Source of the DNA: Sphingomonas gei
GTDB lineage: Bacteria; Pseudomonadota; Alphaproteobacteria; Sphingomonadales; Sphingomonadaceae
NCBI RefSeq assembly: GCF_004792685.1
Contig: NZ_SRXT01000003.1
Location: forward strand, 124,001-188,000
Direction of reading: 5' to 3'
Length of the DNA: 64,000 nt
Part shown: one piece after another, positions 34,846-44,153 of the stretch
How positions within the stretch are numbered: the stretch's first letter is position 1
How the letters are laid out: the number at the start of each line of letters is the position of its first letter
Notes under the pieces: model-generated
The model's database searches: none
Told to the model about the DNA's origin: nothing
What the model saw: the letters and a program-made list of their open reading frames with translations, nothing else
Program-made: the position numbers and the translations under genes

Positions 34846-36315
34846 TCATTGCGATTGCCTCTGAGACTGGGATTGGCCGGCCGGGCCATCCTCGAGCAGC
34901 ACGAAGCTGTCCTTCGTTCCGCCGCCCTGGCTCGAATTGACCACCAGCGATCCCTCGCGCAGCGCTACCCGGGTGAGCCCGCCGGGCACCACGCGGACCC
35001 CGTCGCTGCCGGTCAGCACGAACGGACGGAAATCGACGTGCCGCGGCGCGAGGCCTGAATCACTCATCGTCGGCACGGTCGACAGTGCGAGCGTCGGCTG
35101 CGCGATATAGCGGTGCGGTTCGGCGGTCAGTGCCGCGCGGAAGTCGGCGATCTGCGCCTTGGTCGCGGTGGGGCCGACGAGCATCCCGTAGCCGCCCGAA
35201 CCGTCGACCAGTTTCACTACCAGTTCGCCCAGATTGTCGAGCACATAGCTGAGCGCCTGCGGTTCGCGACAGCGGAAGGTCTCGACATTGGGCAGCTTGG
35301 CCTCGCCGCCGGAATAGAATTTCACGATCTCGGGCATGTAGCTGTAGATCGCCTTGTCGTCGGCAATGCCGTTTCCGGGCGCGTTGATCAGCGCGACATT
35401 GCCCGCGCGATAGGCGCCGATCAGCCCGGGTACGCCGAGCAGCGAGTCCGCGCGAAAGGTGAGCGGGTCGAGATAATCGTCGTCGATCCGGCGATAGATC
35501 ACGTCGACCTTCACGCGGCCGGCGATGGTCTGCACCCAGACGAAATCGTCGTCGACGACCAGATCGGCCGCCTCGACCAGCTCGATCCCCATCGAATCGG
35601 CGAGGAAGCTGTGTTCGTAATAAGCCGAGTTGAAATGGCCGGGAGTGAGCACGACGCAGACCGGGTGGCGATTGTTGCCGGGCGCGACCGAGCGCATCGT
35701 CTCGAGCAGCATGTCGGGATAGGAATCGACCGGCGCGACGCGGAAATCGCGGAACAGTTCGGGGCAGAGCCGCAGCATCGCCTCACGATTTTCGAGCATG
35801 TACGAGACGCCGGAGGGGGTCCGGGCATTATCCTCGAGCACATAGAATTCGTCGGGCCCGACGCGGACCAGATCGATCCCGCAAATGTGCGCCCATACGC
35901 CGTGCGGCGGGCGGATGCCGGCCACTTCGGGGCGGAACTGCTCGTTGCGATAGATCAATTCGGGCGGGATCAGCCCTTCCTTGAGGATGCGGCGTTCGCC
36001 GTAAATGTCCTCGAGGAAGGCGTTGATCGCCTCGACCCGCTGGACCAGCCCCTCGCACAGCCGCGTCCATTCCTGCTGGAGGAAGACGCGCGGCACGATA
36101 TCGAACGGGATGATCCGCTCGGCCGCGTCGCTGTCGCCATAGACTGCAAAGGTGATGCCCAATTGGCGGAACGCGGCCTCGGCGGATTGTTGGCGGCGCT
36201 GGAGTTCTGTAGCCGGGGTGTCGGCCACCCACTGCGACAGCGCAGCGAATTCGGGCCGCGGGTCTTCGGGCCCGCCATGCCCCCAGATCTCGTCAAACGC
36301 CCCGCGTGTCGCCAT
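34846..36315 (-). CDS. Circularly permuted ATP-grasp protein
   Basis: A 489-residue protein of the circularly permuted ATP-grasp type, predicted to form an amide or peptide-like bond with ATP. Landmarks: ERIIPFDIVPRVF near residue 67, DLVRVGPDEFYVLEDNARTPSG near 150-171 (nucleotide/metal-binding acidic residues), VLTPGHFNSAYYEH near 225, and a Lys/Gly-rich VVKLVDGSGGYGMLVG late in the chain. The start at 36315 has GGGAG 5 bases upstream; the longer frame to 36390 is unsupported. First gene of the three-gene operon with alpha-E and transglutaminase-like proteins. The C-terminal tail is an odd Gln/Ser run (GQSQSQRQSQ). Confidence 0.9.
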   Translation of the reverse strand: MATRGAFDEIWGHGGPEDPRPEFAALSQWVADTPATELQRRQQSAEAAFRQLGITFAVYGDSDAAERIIPFDIVPRVFLQQEWTRLCEGLVQRVEAINAFLEDIYGERRILKEGLIPPELIYRNEQFRPEVAGIRPPHGVWAHICGIDLVRVGPDEFYVLEDNARTPSGVSYMLENREAMLRLCPELFRDFRVAPVDSYPDMLLETMRSVAPGNNRHPVCVVLTPGHFNSAYYEHSFLADSMGIELVEAADLVVDDDFVWVQTIAGRVKVDVIYRRIDDDYLDPLTFRADSLLGVPGLIGAYRAGNVALINAPGNGIADDKAIYSYMPEIVKFYSGGEAKLPNVETFRCREPQALSYVLDNLGELVVKLVDGSGGYGMLVGPTATKAQIADFRAALTAEPHRYIAQPTLALSTVPTMSDSGLAPRHVDFRPFVLTGSDGVRVVPGGLTRVALREGSLVVNSSQGGGTKDSFVLLEDGPAGQSQSQRQSQ

Positions 36316-36399
36316 CAACGCTCCCAAGTGCAGCAGGCCGCCGCAAGTTCCATCGCAAGTTCCATGCTGCAATGCTTTGTTGCGTTGCACAAGGGGGCG

Positions 36400-38418
36400 T
36401 TATCGGGCGGCAGCACGCTCGGTCAGCAGCGACTTGCTGAGGATCTGGGGCAGGATTTCGGGCTCGACGGTGCCCGGCGCGTACCAGAGATACAGCGGCA
36501 CACCGGCGCGGTTGTGTCGCTCGATGAAGCGGCCGAGTTCGGGATCGCCATTGGTCCAGTCGCCGACCAGTACCGCAACCTTGCCTTTGGCGAGCGCGCG
36601 GATGACCGGCGCGGTCTCGATCACTGCCTTTTCGTTGACCTTGCAGGTCAGGCACCAGTCGGCAGTGAAATAGGCGAAGACCGGGCGGCCCTGCGCGCGA
36701 AGCGCGGCGAGGCGCGCCTCGCTGAAGCGCTCGCCATGCGCGAACTTCTGCTCGAGCGCGACCGGGCGGACGAAGGCCGCGGGAGCGATCGCGAGGACCA
36801 GCGCCGGCAGCGCGAACAGCCAGGCAAAGCTGCGGCCCTTGTGCTGACGAACCCCGACCGTCCACAGCCCCAGCGCGACGATCAGGACCGACCCGAGGCC
36901 AAGGATCAGGCCCAGACTGCCCGCTTGCCGCCACAGCACCCAAAGCAGCGCCAGTGCGGTCAGGAACATCGGGATCGAAAGGATATGGCGCAGCCGGATC
37001 ATCCACGCGCCGGGTTTGGGCAGGCGTCGCCGCAGCGCGGGGATGAAGCCGAGCAGCAGGAAGGGAAGCGCGATGCCGAGCCCGAGCCCGGCGAAGATCG
37101 CCAGCGCCGCGGGCCAGGGCAGGATCAATGCCGCGCCGAGCGCTGACGCCATGAACGGGCCGCTGCACGGAGTCGCCACGAAGGCGGCGAGCGCGCCGGT
37201 GGCGAAGGCGCCGCCATGGCCGCGCGCGGCGGCGCGGTTGACGAAGCCCGGGGCGCCGATTTCGAACAGGCCGGCAAGGTTGAGCGCGATGCCGGTCATC
37301 AGCAGCAGCAGGATCAGGATGATCCGCGGATCCTGCAGCTGGAACGCCCAGCCCACCGTGGCGCCGGCTGCGCGGATCGCGAGCAATGCGCCGCCGAGCG
37401 CAAGGCATACCGCGATCACCCCGGCGGTATAAGCGAGTGCTTCGCCGCGCGGCTTCGCATTGGCGTCATTGGACTTGGCGAGGCTCAGCGCCTTGAGGCT
37501 CAGGATCGGGAAGACGCACGGCATGATGTTGAGGATCAGCCCGCCCGTTACCGCGCCGAGAAAGGCGAGGAGCGTCGCGCCGAGCCAGCCGCCGCTGGCC
37601 GCGGCGGGAGGCACCGTGCCGGGGATGGCCTGGACGATGAAGCCCCGGTCGCCGAACGCCAGCACGCCGTTGACCGCACCCGAAGGCGCTTTGGCGGCCG
37701 CTTCGACTACGACCCGGTCGCCTTCGCGGATCACGCGCTGCGGGGCGGCATAGTCGATCGCATTCTGAGTCAGCGGGTAGAAATAGCCTTCGCCCGCAAG
37801 CGAAGCCGCGGCGGGAAAGGGTATTCCCAGCCGGAACATGGCGCCGTCCCGCTGATAGGTCGCCTGCGCGCCCAGCGGCTTGGGCAATGCGGCGCGCCAG
37901 CCGTCGAAGCGGGCCCGGCGGTCGGCGGGGATGGCGCCGTCGCCGATGGTCAGCGTGGTCGCGAGCTCGGCCTTCTCGGGAACGCATATCTGGTCGGTGC
38001 AGACGAGATAGTCGAGCTTCACGCGGACGGGAAACGGATCGCCGGGCTTCGCTTCGGCGGGAACGTGCAGCGTCACCAGCGGCGCGAACGGCGCCTCGTA
38101 GACATAGTTCATCAGCCCGGCGATGGTCAGCCGCTGCGGCACGGGGTAGCGGATCGGATCGGTGGTCGCGCCCGTCGGCAGCGTCCATTGCGCCCTGACC
38201 GGAAGCCCCGCGTCGCCGGGATTTTCCCAATAGGCATGCCAGCCGCGCTCGGGGGTCGAGGCAAAAGCGAGCGTGACTTCGCTGCCGGCGGCCGGACGAT
38301 CGGTCTCGGCGATCAATTCGATGCGGACATGCGGGCCCTTGCCCGGCGGCTGCGCCGATGCGGGGGCGGTCGCCAGCCAGAGCGCGAGCGACATCAAGAC
38401 GAAACGAAGCAGGGCCAT
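36400..38418 (-). CDS. Thiol:disulfide interchange protein, DsbD/ScsB type
   Basis: A 672-residue protein that carries electrons from cytoplasmic thioredoxin across the inner membrane to periplasmic disulfides. Domain order: signal peptide (cleavage near ASA-QP), an N-terminal periplasmic domain with LVCTDQICVPEKAEL near residue 136-150, about eight membrane helices from 275 to 540 with the paired cysteines in NIMPCVFPILSLKAL and TPCSGPF, and a C-terminal thioredoxin-like domain with ADWCLTCKVNEK near 586. The larger N-terminal domain with its own cysteine pair resembles ScsB. The start at 38418 follows AAGGAAA; 76 bases separate it from the divergent phosphatase. Confidence 0.92.
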   Translation of the reverse strand: MALLRFVLMSLALWLATAPASAQPPGKGPHVRIELIAETDRPAAGSEVTLAFASTPERGWHAYWENPGDAGLPVRAQWTLPTGATTDPIRYPVPQRLTIAGLMNYVYEAPFAPLVTLHVPAEAKPGDPFPVRVKLDYLVCTDQICVPEKAELATTLTIGDGAIPADRRARFDGWRAALPKPLGAQATYQRDGAMFRLGIPFPAAASLAGEGYFYPLTQNAIDYAAPQRVIREGDRVVVEAAAKAPSGAVNGVLAFGDRGFIVQAIPGTVPPAAASGGWLGATLLAFLGAVTGGLILNIMPCVFPILSLKALSLAKSNDANAKPRGEALAYTAGVIAVCLALGGALLAIRAAGATVGWAFQLQDPRIILILLLLMTGIALNLAGLFEIGAPGFVNRAAARGHGGAFATGALAAFVATPCSGPFMASALGAALILPWPAALAIFAGLGLGIALPFLLLGFIPALRRRLPKPGAWMIRLRHILSIPMFLTALALLWVLWRQAGSLGLILGLGSVLIVALGLWTVGVRQHKGRSFAWLFALPALVLAIAPAAFVRPVALEQKFAHGERFSEARLAALRAQGRPVFAYFTADWCLTCKVNEKAVIETAPVIRALAKGKVAVLVGDWTNGDPELGRFIERHNRAGVPLYLWYAPGTVEPEILPQILSKSLLTERAAAR

Positions 38419-38494
38419 GGCATTTCCTTGCCCAAGAAAGTCCGATGGACAATAGCTGGGCAAAATTCCCTCACGCTTCGGAGACGGGTTCCCG

Positions 38495-40138
38495 ATGAAG
38501 TTTGTTCTTCCCGCTGCGCTGGCGTTGCTCGCCGCCATTCCGGCCGCTGCCCAACAGGCGCCCGCGTCCGCTGCTTCTGCGGCGCCGGCCGCGCCTCCGA
38601 AGCTGCTGGTGGTGATCTCGGTCGACCAGTTCTCGGCGGACTTGTTCGCCGAATATCGCGGCCAGTTCCGTGAAGGATTCGCCCGGCTGCTGTCGGGTGC
38701 GGTGTTCCCCTCGGGGTATCAGAGCCACGCCGCGACCGAGACCTGTCCCGGCCACTCGACGATCCTCAGCGGCGCACGACCGGCGCGAACAGGGATCATC
38801 GCCAATGACTGGACCGATTTCGGTGCACCGCGCGAAGACAAGACCGTCTATTGCGCCGAGGACGAGAGCGTCCCCGGCAGCACTTCGACCAAATACACCG
38901 TCTCGGACAAGCATCTGAAGGTGCCGACGCTCGGCGAGTGGATGAAGCTCGCAGATCCCGCCAGCCGCGTCGTCTCGGTCGCGGGCAAGGACCGCGCCGC
39001 GGTGATGATGGGCGGGCACAAGGTCGACGAACTCTGGTGGTGGGACGGCAAGGGCTTCGTCTCCTATGCCGGCCGCGCCGAGCCCGCGATGGTCGGGCGG
39101 GTCAATACCAGCGTCGCCGAGCGACTCGCCCAGGCGCAGGAGCCGATCGCGCTGACTCCGTTCTGCCGGGCGCGAAGCCGGGCGGTGCCGGTGACGCCGA
39201 CCTTCTCGGTCGGGGACGGGCGGTTCGCCCGCGCCGCCGGCGACGTCAAGGCCTTCCGCGCCTCGCCCGAGTTCGACGAGGCGATCCTCGCGCTCGGCGC
39301 AGGTCTCGCGACCGACATGAAGCTGGGACAGGGGCCGCATACCGATCTGCTGATCCTCGGCGCGTCCGCTACCGATTATGTCGGCCATAGCCTCGGCACC
39401 GAGGGCAGCGAGATGTGTCTCCAGCTGCAGGCGCTCGACCAGACGCTCGGCAAGCTGTTCGCGGTGCTCGACAAGACCGGCGTCGACTATGCCGTGGTGC
39501 TGACCGCCGATCACGGCGGCCACGATTTGCCCGAACGCAACCGCGACCATGCCGCGCCCACGGCGGCGCGCGTCGATCCGGCGCTGTCGGCGATCGCGAT
39601 CGGCAAGCAGATCGCGGCGAAGCTGGCGATTGCGGGTCCGACGCTGGTCGGCGGCGCGGCGGGCGACGTCTATTTCGATCCGAAGCTGACCAAGGCGCAG
39701 CGCGCCGCGGTGCAGGCGGAAGCGATCCGGCTCTATTCGGCGCACCCGCAGGTCCAGGCAGTGCTGACCCGCGCCCAGATCGCGGCGACCGCCGCGCCGA
39801 AGGGGCCGCCCGAGACCTGGACCCTGCTCGAGCGCGCGCGGCAGTCGTACGAGCCTTCGCGTTCGGGCGACCTCGTTATCGCCCTCAAGCCGCGCGTGAC
39901 TCCGATCGCGACGCCAGGACCCGGTTATGTCGCGACGCATGGCAGTTTCTGGGACTATGACCGGCGCGTGCCGATCCTGTTCTGGCGCAAGGGGATGGTC
40001 GGTTTCGAGCAGCCGCTGTCGGTGGAGACGGTCGACATCGCGCCGACGCTCGCGTCGCTGATCGGCGTGCCGGTGCCGGTGCAGATCGACGGGCGGTGTC
40101 TCGATCTGGATGCGGGGGCAGGAACGACCTGCCCGTGA
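38495..40138 (+). CDS. phoK: Alkaline phosphatase, PhoK/PafA-like
   Basis: A 547-residue secreted phosphatase of the alkaline-phosphatase/NPP superfamily, close in motif to Sphingomonas PhoK. A signal peptide ends near AAA-QQ (residue 20). Metal ligand Asp44 lies in ISVDQFSADL; the nucleophile is Thr83 in ATETCPGHST; further ligands are in SATDYVGHS, TADHGGHD and the late His in ATHGSFWDYD. It should hydrolyse phosphate monoesters in the periplasm or medium at alkaline pH, for phosphate supply. The gene symbol is given by motif resemblance only. No Pho-box was identified in the 76-base divergent gap. Confidence 0.88.
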   Translation: MKFVLPAALALLAAIPAAAQQAPASAASAAPAAPPKLLVVISVDQFSADLFAEYRGQFREGFARLLSGAVFPSGYQSHAATETCPGHSTILSGARPARTGIIANDWTDFGAPREDKTVYCAEDESVPGSTSTKYTVSDKHLKVPTLGEWMKLADPASRVVSVAGKDRAAVMMGGHKVDELWWWDGKGFVSYAGRAEPAMVGRVNTSVAERLAQAQEPIALTPFCRARSRAVPVTPTFSVGDGRFARAAGDVKAFRASPEFDEAILALGAGLATDMKLGQGPHTDLLILGASATDYVGHSLGTEGSEMCLQLQALDQTLGKLFAVLDKTGVDYAVVLTADHGGHDLPERNRDHAAPTAARVDPALSAIAIGKQIAAKLAIAGPTLVGGAAGDVYFDPKLTKAQRAAVQAEAIRLYSAHPQVQAVLTRAQIAATAAPKGPPETWTLLERARQSYEPSRSGDLVIALKPRVTPIATPGPGYVATHGSFWDYDRRVPILFWRKGMVGFEQPLSVETVDIAPTLASLIGVPVPVQIDGRCLDLDAGAGTTCP

Positions 40139-40369
40139 GCTAAACGCTTTCGTCCTTTAACCCGGACTTGCGGCGACATGCCCGCTCGCATCGCGCGAGC
40201 AGAGCAGCGCACTTGCCAAAGCGAGACCAGCTATCGCCGCAACGTTCCTCGAACGATTGGGGCACTCGAGGTCTGGCCGGTCAGTAACGGATGCGCGGTT
40301 ATTGGCGGTCGTCAGGATCAGGTGCGCGGGTTATGCTCGCTTTTCTAGCCGATTCGCGCCGGATCGGAA

Positions 40370-42568
40370 ATGGAATGGGCGGGCACACTCCATTACATGA
40401 CGTTTCAGTCCGATGCCCCACCATCCGCCGTTGCCCAACAGTCGCTCGACCCGGCGCTGGCCTGCTTCCTGTTGCTGTCGCGGTTCCTCGGCGTGGCCGC
40501 CGATCCGGGCCAGATCGTCCATGAACGCGGCAAGGGCGACGATCCGTTCACCCTGGAAGATCTGTCGCGCATCTCGAAGCGACTGGGCCTGATCGCGCGT
40601 ATTCGATCGGCGCGGGAGTCCGAACTCGCCGGACTTCCGCTTCCCGCGATCGCGACCTTGCGCGACGGCAGCGCGATCCTTGTCCTGAAGGTCGAGGAGG
40701 CGAAGGAAGCTTCGCGGTTGCTCGTCCAGCCGGCCGGTGCCGATCGGCCGGAGGTCTGGACCACGGAAGAATTCGTCGGGCGCGCCACCGGACGGCTGCT
40801 CCTGCTGACGTCGCGCGATCGTTTCGCCGGGGCCACGCGTCCCTTCGACATCAGCTGGTTCATCCCAGCGCTGGTCCGCTACAGAAAGCCGTTGCGCGAC
40901 GTGCTCATCGCCTCCTTCTTCCTGCAAGTGATGGGGCTGGTCTCGCCGATCTTCTTCCAGCTGGTGATCGACAAGGTGCTCGTCCATCAATCCATGTCGA
41001 CGCTGGATGTCCTCGCGATCGGCCTCGCGGTGGTGCTGCTCTGGGAAACCGCCTTATCGGGGCTGCGCAACTGGCTGTTCGCGCACAGCACCAATCGAGT
41101 CGATGCGGAGCTGTCCGCCCGGATGTTCCGGCACCTGCTCAATCTGCCGCTCAGCTATTTCGAAGCCCGGCGCGTCGGCGACAGCGTCGCGCGCGTCCGC
41201 GAGCTCGAGCGCATCCGCGAGTTCCTGACGTCCAATTCGGTGACCGTGGTGCTCGACCTGTTCTTCACCATTGTGTTCTTCGCGGTGATGTACCTGTACA
41301 GCCCGATGCTCAGCCTGATCGTGGCTTTGTCGATTCCGGTCTATGCCGCGATCTCGATCCTGATCACGCCGCCCTTGCGCGCGATGCTCGACGAGAAGTT
41401 CCGCCGCGGCGCCGAGAGCCAGGCCTTCCTGGTCGAGAGCGTCACGGGCATCGGCACGCTCAAGGCGATGGCGGTCGAGCCGCAGATGCGCGACAAATGG
41501 GAGAAGCTGTTCGCCGGCTATACCAGCATCGGCTTCTCGGTGATCAGGCTCGCCAATTGGGGTAGCCATCTGATCCAGCTCGTGTCGAAGCTGACGACGG
41601 TGCTGATCCTGTATTTCGGTGCGAAGGCGGTGATCGCGGGCGATCTGACGATCGGATCGCTGGTCGCGTTCAACATGCTTGCGGGACGCGTCGCCCAGCC
41701 GATCCTGCGCCTGTCGCAGTTGTGGCAGGATTTCCAGCAAGCGCGCATCTCGGTCGATCGGCTCGGCGACGTGCTCAATGCGCCGGCCGAGCCCGAGCAC
41801 AATCCCAACCGCGCCACGCTGCCGCCGATCGAGGGCCGCATCGTCTTCGATCGGGTCCGCTTCCGCTACCGTGCCGAGCTGCCCGAGGCGCTGCGCGGAG
41901 TCTCGCTCGAGGTCGGCGCGGGCGAGATGCTCGGCATCGTCGGTCCGTCGGGTTCGGGCAAGTCGACGCTGACCAAACTCGTCCAGCGGCTTTATGTGCC
42001 CGAGCAGGGCAGGGTCTTGGTCGACGGGACCGATCTCGCGCTCGTCGACCCGGCTTGGCTGCGCCGCCAGATCGGCGTGGTGCTGCAGGAAAATATCCTG
42101 TTCAACCGCTCGGTCCGCGAGAATATCGCGCTCGGCGACCCGACGCTGCCGATGGAGGCAGTGATCGCCGCCGCCGAGCTGGCGGGCGCGAACGAGTTCA
42201 TCCTGGCGATGCCGCAGGGCTATGACACCGTGATCGAGGAGCGCGGCGCCAATCTTTCGGGCGGGCAGCGCCAGCGGATCGCGATCGCCCGCGCCCTGAT
42301 CGGCAACCCGCGCATCCTGATCCTCGACGAGGCGACTTCGGCGCTCGACGCGGAAAGCGAGGAAATCATCCAGACCAACCTTCGCCGGATGGCGCAGGGC
42401 CGGACCGTGCTGATCATCGCGCACCGGCTCTCCGCGGTCCGGCAATGCCACCGGATCGTCACGGTCGAGGATGGCGCGATCACCGAGGAAGGGGATCACG
42501 CCGCGTTGCTGGCTGCCGGCGGACGCTATTCCCAACTGCACCGCAAGCAGATGGGCCCTGCGCTATGA
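40370..42568 (+). CDS. Type I secretion ABC exporter, HlyB-like
   Basis: A 732-residue inner-membrane ABC exporter. Residues about 25-150 are a C39-peptidase-like domain without the catalytic Cys (LDPALACFLLLSRFL aligns with the degenerate HlyB domain), as in exporters of RTX proteins with uncleaved C-terminal signals. Six membrane helices follow (about 165-450), then the nucleotide domain with Walker A GPSGSGKST near 525, signature LSGGQRQRIAIARAL near 630 and Walker B ILILDEATSALD. The start may instead be 40397; neither ATG has a clear Shine-Dalgarno. Its stop overlaps the HlyD start (ATGA). The cargo is very probably the RTX protein downstream. No TolC-type outer-membrane partner is in the window. 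Confidence 0.94.
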   Translation: MEWAGTLHYMTFQSDAPPSAVAQQSLDPALACFLLLSRFLGVAADPGQIVHERGKGDDPFTLEDLSRISKRLGLIARIRSARESELAGLPLPAIATLRDGSAILVLKVEEAKEASRLLVQPAGADRPEVWTTEEFVGRATGRLLLLTSRDRFAGATRPFDISWFIPALVRYRKPLRDVLIASFFLQVMGLVSPIFFQLVIDKVLVHQSMSTLDVLAIGLAVVLLWETALSGLRNWLFAHSTNRVDAELSARMFRHLLNLPLSYFEARRVGDSVARVRELERIREFLTSNSVTVVLDLFFTIVFFAVMYLYSPMLSLIVALSIPVYAAISILITPPLRAMLDEKFRRGAESQAFLVESVTGIGTLKAMAVEPQMRDKWEKLFAGYTSIGFSVIRLANWGSHLIQLVSKLTTVLILYFGAKAVIAGDLTIGSLVAFNMLAGRVAQPILRLSQLWQDFQQARISVDRLGDVLNAPAEPEHNPNRATLPPIEGRIVFDRVRFRYRAELPEALRGVSLEVGAGEMLGIVGPSGSGKSTLTKLVQRLYVPEQGRVLVDGTDLALVDPAWLRRQIGVVLQENILFNRSVRENIALGDPTLPMEAVIAAAELAGANEFILAMPQGYDTVIEERGANLSGGQRQRIAIARALIGNPRILILDEATSALDAESEEIIQTNLRRMAQGRTVLIIAHRLSAVRQCHRIVTVEDGAITEEGDHAALLAAGGRYSQLHRKQMGPAL

Positions 42569-44019
42569 GCCCGGCCGAGCGTTTCCCCACCCTTGCCCGG
42601 CATTGGCAGGTGCTTCGCGAATCCTGGCGCGCGCAGAACCGCGCCGATGCCGCTGCGCGCCCGCAGAGCGATCACCAATTCCTGCCCGCCGCGCTCGAGA
42701 TCATGGAGACCCCGCCCAGCCCCGGGCTGCGCTGGCTGATGCTCACTTTGTGCGGGCTGTTCGGAGTCGCATTGCTGTGGGCGATCTTCGCGCATGTCGA
42801 CGTAGTGGCGGTGGCGCGCGGCAAGGTTATTCCGTCCGCCAACGTCAAGCTGATCCAGCCGATCGAGATCGGCGCGATCCGCGCCATCCATGTCCGCAAC
42901 GGCCAGCACGTCGTCAAGGGCCAGCTGCTGATCGAGCTCGATCCGACGCTCGCCGGGGCCGACGAAGCGCAAGCCACCCAGGGCCTGGCGTCGGCCAATG
43001 TGCTCAAGGCGCGCAACGATGCCCTGCTCGATTATCTCGGCGGAGGCCGTGGCGGGTTCGTCGCGCCGGCGGGAGTGCCGGCGGTGATCGCCGAGACGCA
43101 GCGCCGCTATGTCGCCATCGCGATCGCCGAATATGAAGCGCAGCGCGCCAGCCTTGCCCAGCAACGCGCACAGAGCGCGGCCGAGCTCGCCTCGTCCACT
43201 GCCGAGATCGCCAAGCTCGACCAGACGCTGCCGCTGGTCGAGCGCCAGCTCGCCGCGCGCAAGGAGCTTACCGAAAAGGGATATTTCTCCCAGATCCGGC
43301 TGCTCGAATATGAGCAGCAGCGCATCGAGCATCTGCGCAACATCGACGTCCAGCACGCTGCGGCCGCCAAGGCCCGCGCGTCGATGGCGACTCTCGACGC
43401 CGAGATGGCAAAGCTTCGCGATACCTTCGCCAAGGGCGCGTTCGCCGATCTTACCGAGGCGACCGACAAATCGACCATGGCCACCGAAGAACTGCGCAAG
43501 TCGGCTCGCCGTCGCGCATTCCAGCAGCTCCGCGCGCCGGTGAGCGGCACCGTCCAGCAGCTCGCGGTCACGACGATCGGGGGGGTGGTCCAGCCTGCCC
43601 AGGCGCTGATGGTGATCGTCCCAGACGAAAGCGCAGTCGAGATCGAGGCGGAGATCCTCAACAAGGACATCGGCTTCGTCCGCGAGGGGCAGGAAGTTCG
43701 CGTCAAGCTCGATGCCTATCCCTTCACCGATTTCGGGCTGATCGATGGTGTGGTCGAGACAATAAGCCGCGATGCGATCGAGCAGGCGCAGACCCCCTCG
43801 AACACCGCGAAGGGCGAAAGGCCGCAACCGGGTGGTGGCCTGATCTACGCCGCGCGAATTCGCCTGAAGCGGCGCACGATCCGGATCGCCGGCCGTGACC
43901 AGCTGATCGGCCCCGGACTTGCGGTCCAGGCGGAGATCAAGACCGGCGAAAGACGCGTCATTCAATATCTTCTGTCACCAATTGCCCAGACCGTGGACGA
44001 GGCTGGACGCGAGCGATGA
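42565..44019 (+). CDS. Type I secretion membrane-fusion protein, HlyD-like
   Basis: A 484-residue periplasmic adaptor linking the ABC exporter to an outer-membrane channel. One membrane segment lies at about residues 53-78, after a cytoplasmic tail. Then come GKVIPSANVKLIQPIEIGAI and VKGQLLIELDPT (first half of the lipoyl domain), a long Ala/Gln-rich coiled coil from about 150 to 310, and the second lipoyl half with LRAPVSGTVQQLAV near 328-341. The C-terminus RVIQYLLSPI matches HlyD proteins. The ATG overlaps the exporter stop, so it is translationally coupled. Its own stop overlaps the ATG of a 30-codon reading frame of doubtful status. Confidence 0.94.
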   Translation: MSPAERFPTLARHWQVLRESWRAQNRADAAARPQSDHQFLPAALEIMETPPSPGLRWLMLTLCGLFGVALLWAIFAHVDVVAVARGKVIPSANVKLIQPIEIGAIRAIHVRNGQHVVKGQLLIELDPTLAGADEAQATQGLASANVLKARNDALLDYLGGGRGGFVAPAGVPAVIAETQRRYVAIAIAEYEAQRASLAQQRAQSAAELASSTAEIAKLDQTLPLVERQLAARKELTEKGYFSQIRLLEYEQQRIEHLRNIDVQHAAAAKARASMATLDAEMAKLRDTFAKGAFADLTEATDKSTMATEELRKSARRRAFQQLRAPVSGTVQQLAVTTIGGVVQPAQALMVIVPDESAVEIEAEILNKDIGFVREGQEVRVKLDAYPFTDFGLIDGVVETISRDAIEQAQTPSNTAKGERPQPGGGLIYAARIRLKRRTIRIAGRDQLIGPGLAVQAEIKTGERRVIQYLLSPIAQTVDEAGRER

Positions 44020-44045
44020 ATTTTTACGATTTGCCAACCGATCTG

Positions 44046-44074
44046 TTGACGCACAACTCGGCGCGATCAATAAA
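44046..44074 (+). promoter_or_regulatory. Candidate promoter for the lipoprotein/RTX/acyltransferase genes
   Basis: TTGACG (44046-44051), a 17-base spacer and AATAAA (44069-44074), or TAAAAT with a 19-base spacer. The 134-base gap after HlyD is AT-rich compared with its surroundings. A separate promoter here would allow RTX expression independent of the exporter. Confidence 0.4.
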
Positions 44075-44153
44075 ATCAATTGGGTCTTTCCGAATCGCCA
44101 GAAGGTAATTGCCTCGGCGCTCGATCTCACTGCTCCCGGGGGGGAAGGGAATT

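Noticed and set aside
34719..34889. In-frame extension of the alpha-E gene through the REP pair
   Set aside because: Encoded residues would be Arg/Pro/Gly-rich translation of the palindromic repeat; the conserved N-terminus begins at 34718.
40139..40369. Possible terminator or promoter in the gap before the ABC exporter
   Set aside because: A 6-bp GCTCGC/GCGAGC hairpin near 40188 has no T-run, and no -35/-10 pair is convincing; nothing else is supported in this gap.
44016..44108. A 30-codon gene overlapping the HlyD stop
   Set aside because: Not annotated as a CDS: no Shine-Dalgarno of its own, no recognisable motif, and it overlaps the probable promoter. Kept only as a finding.
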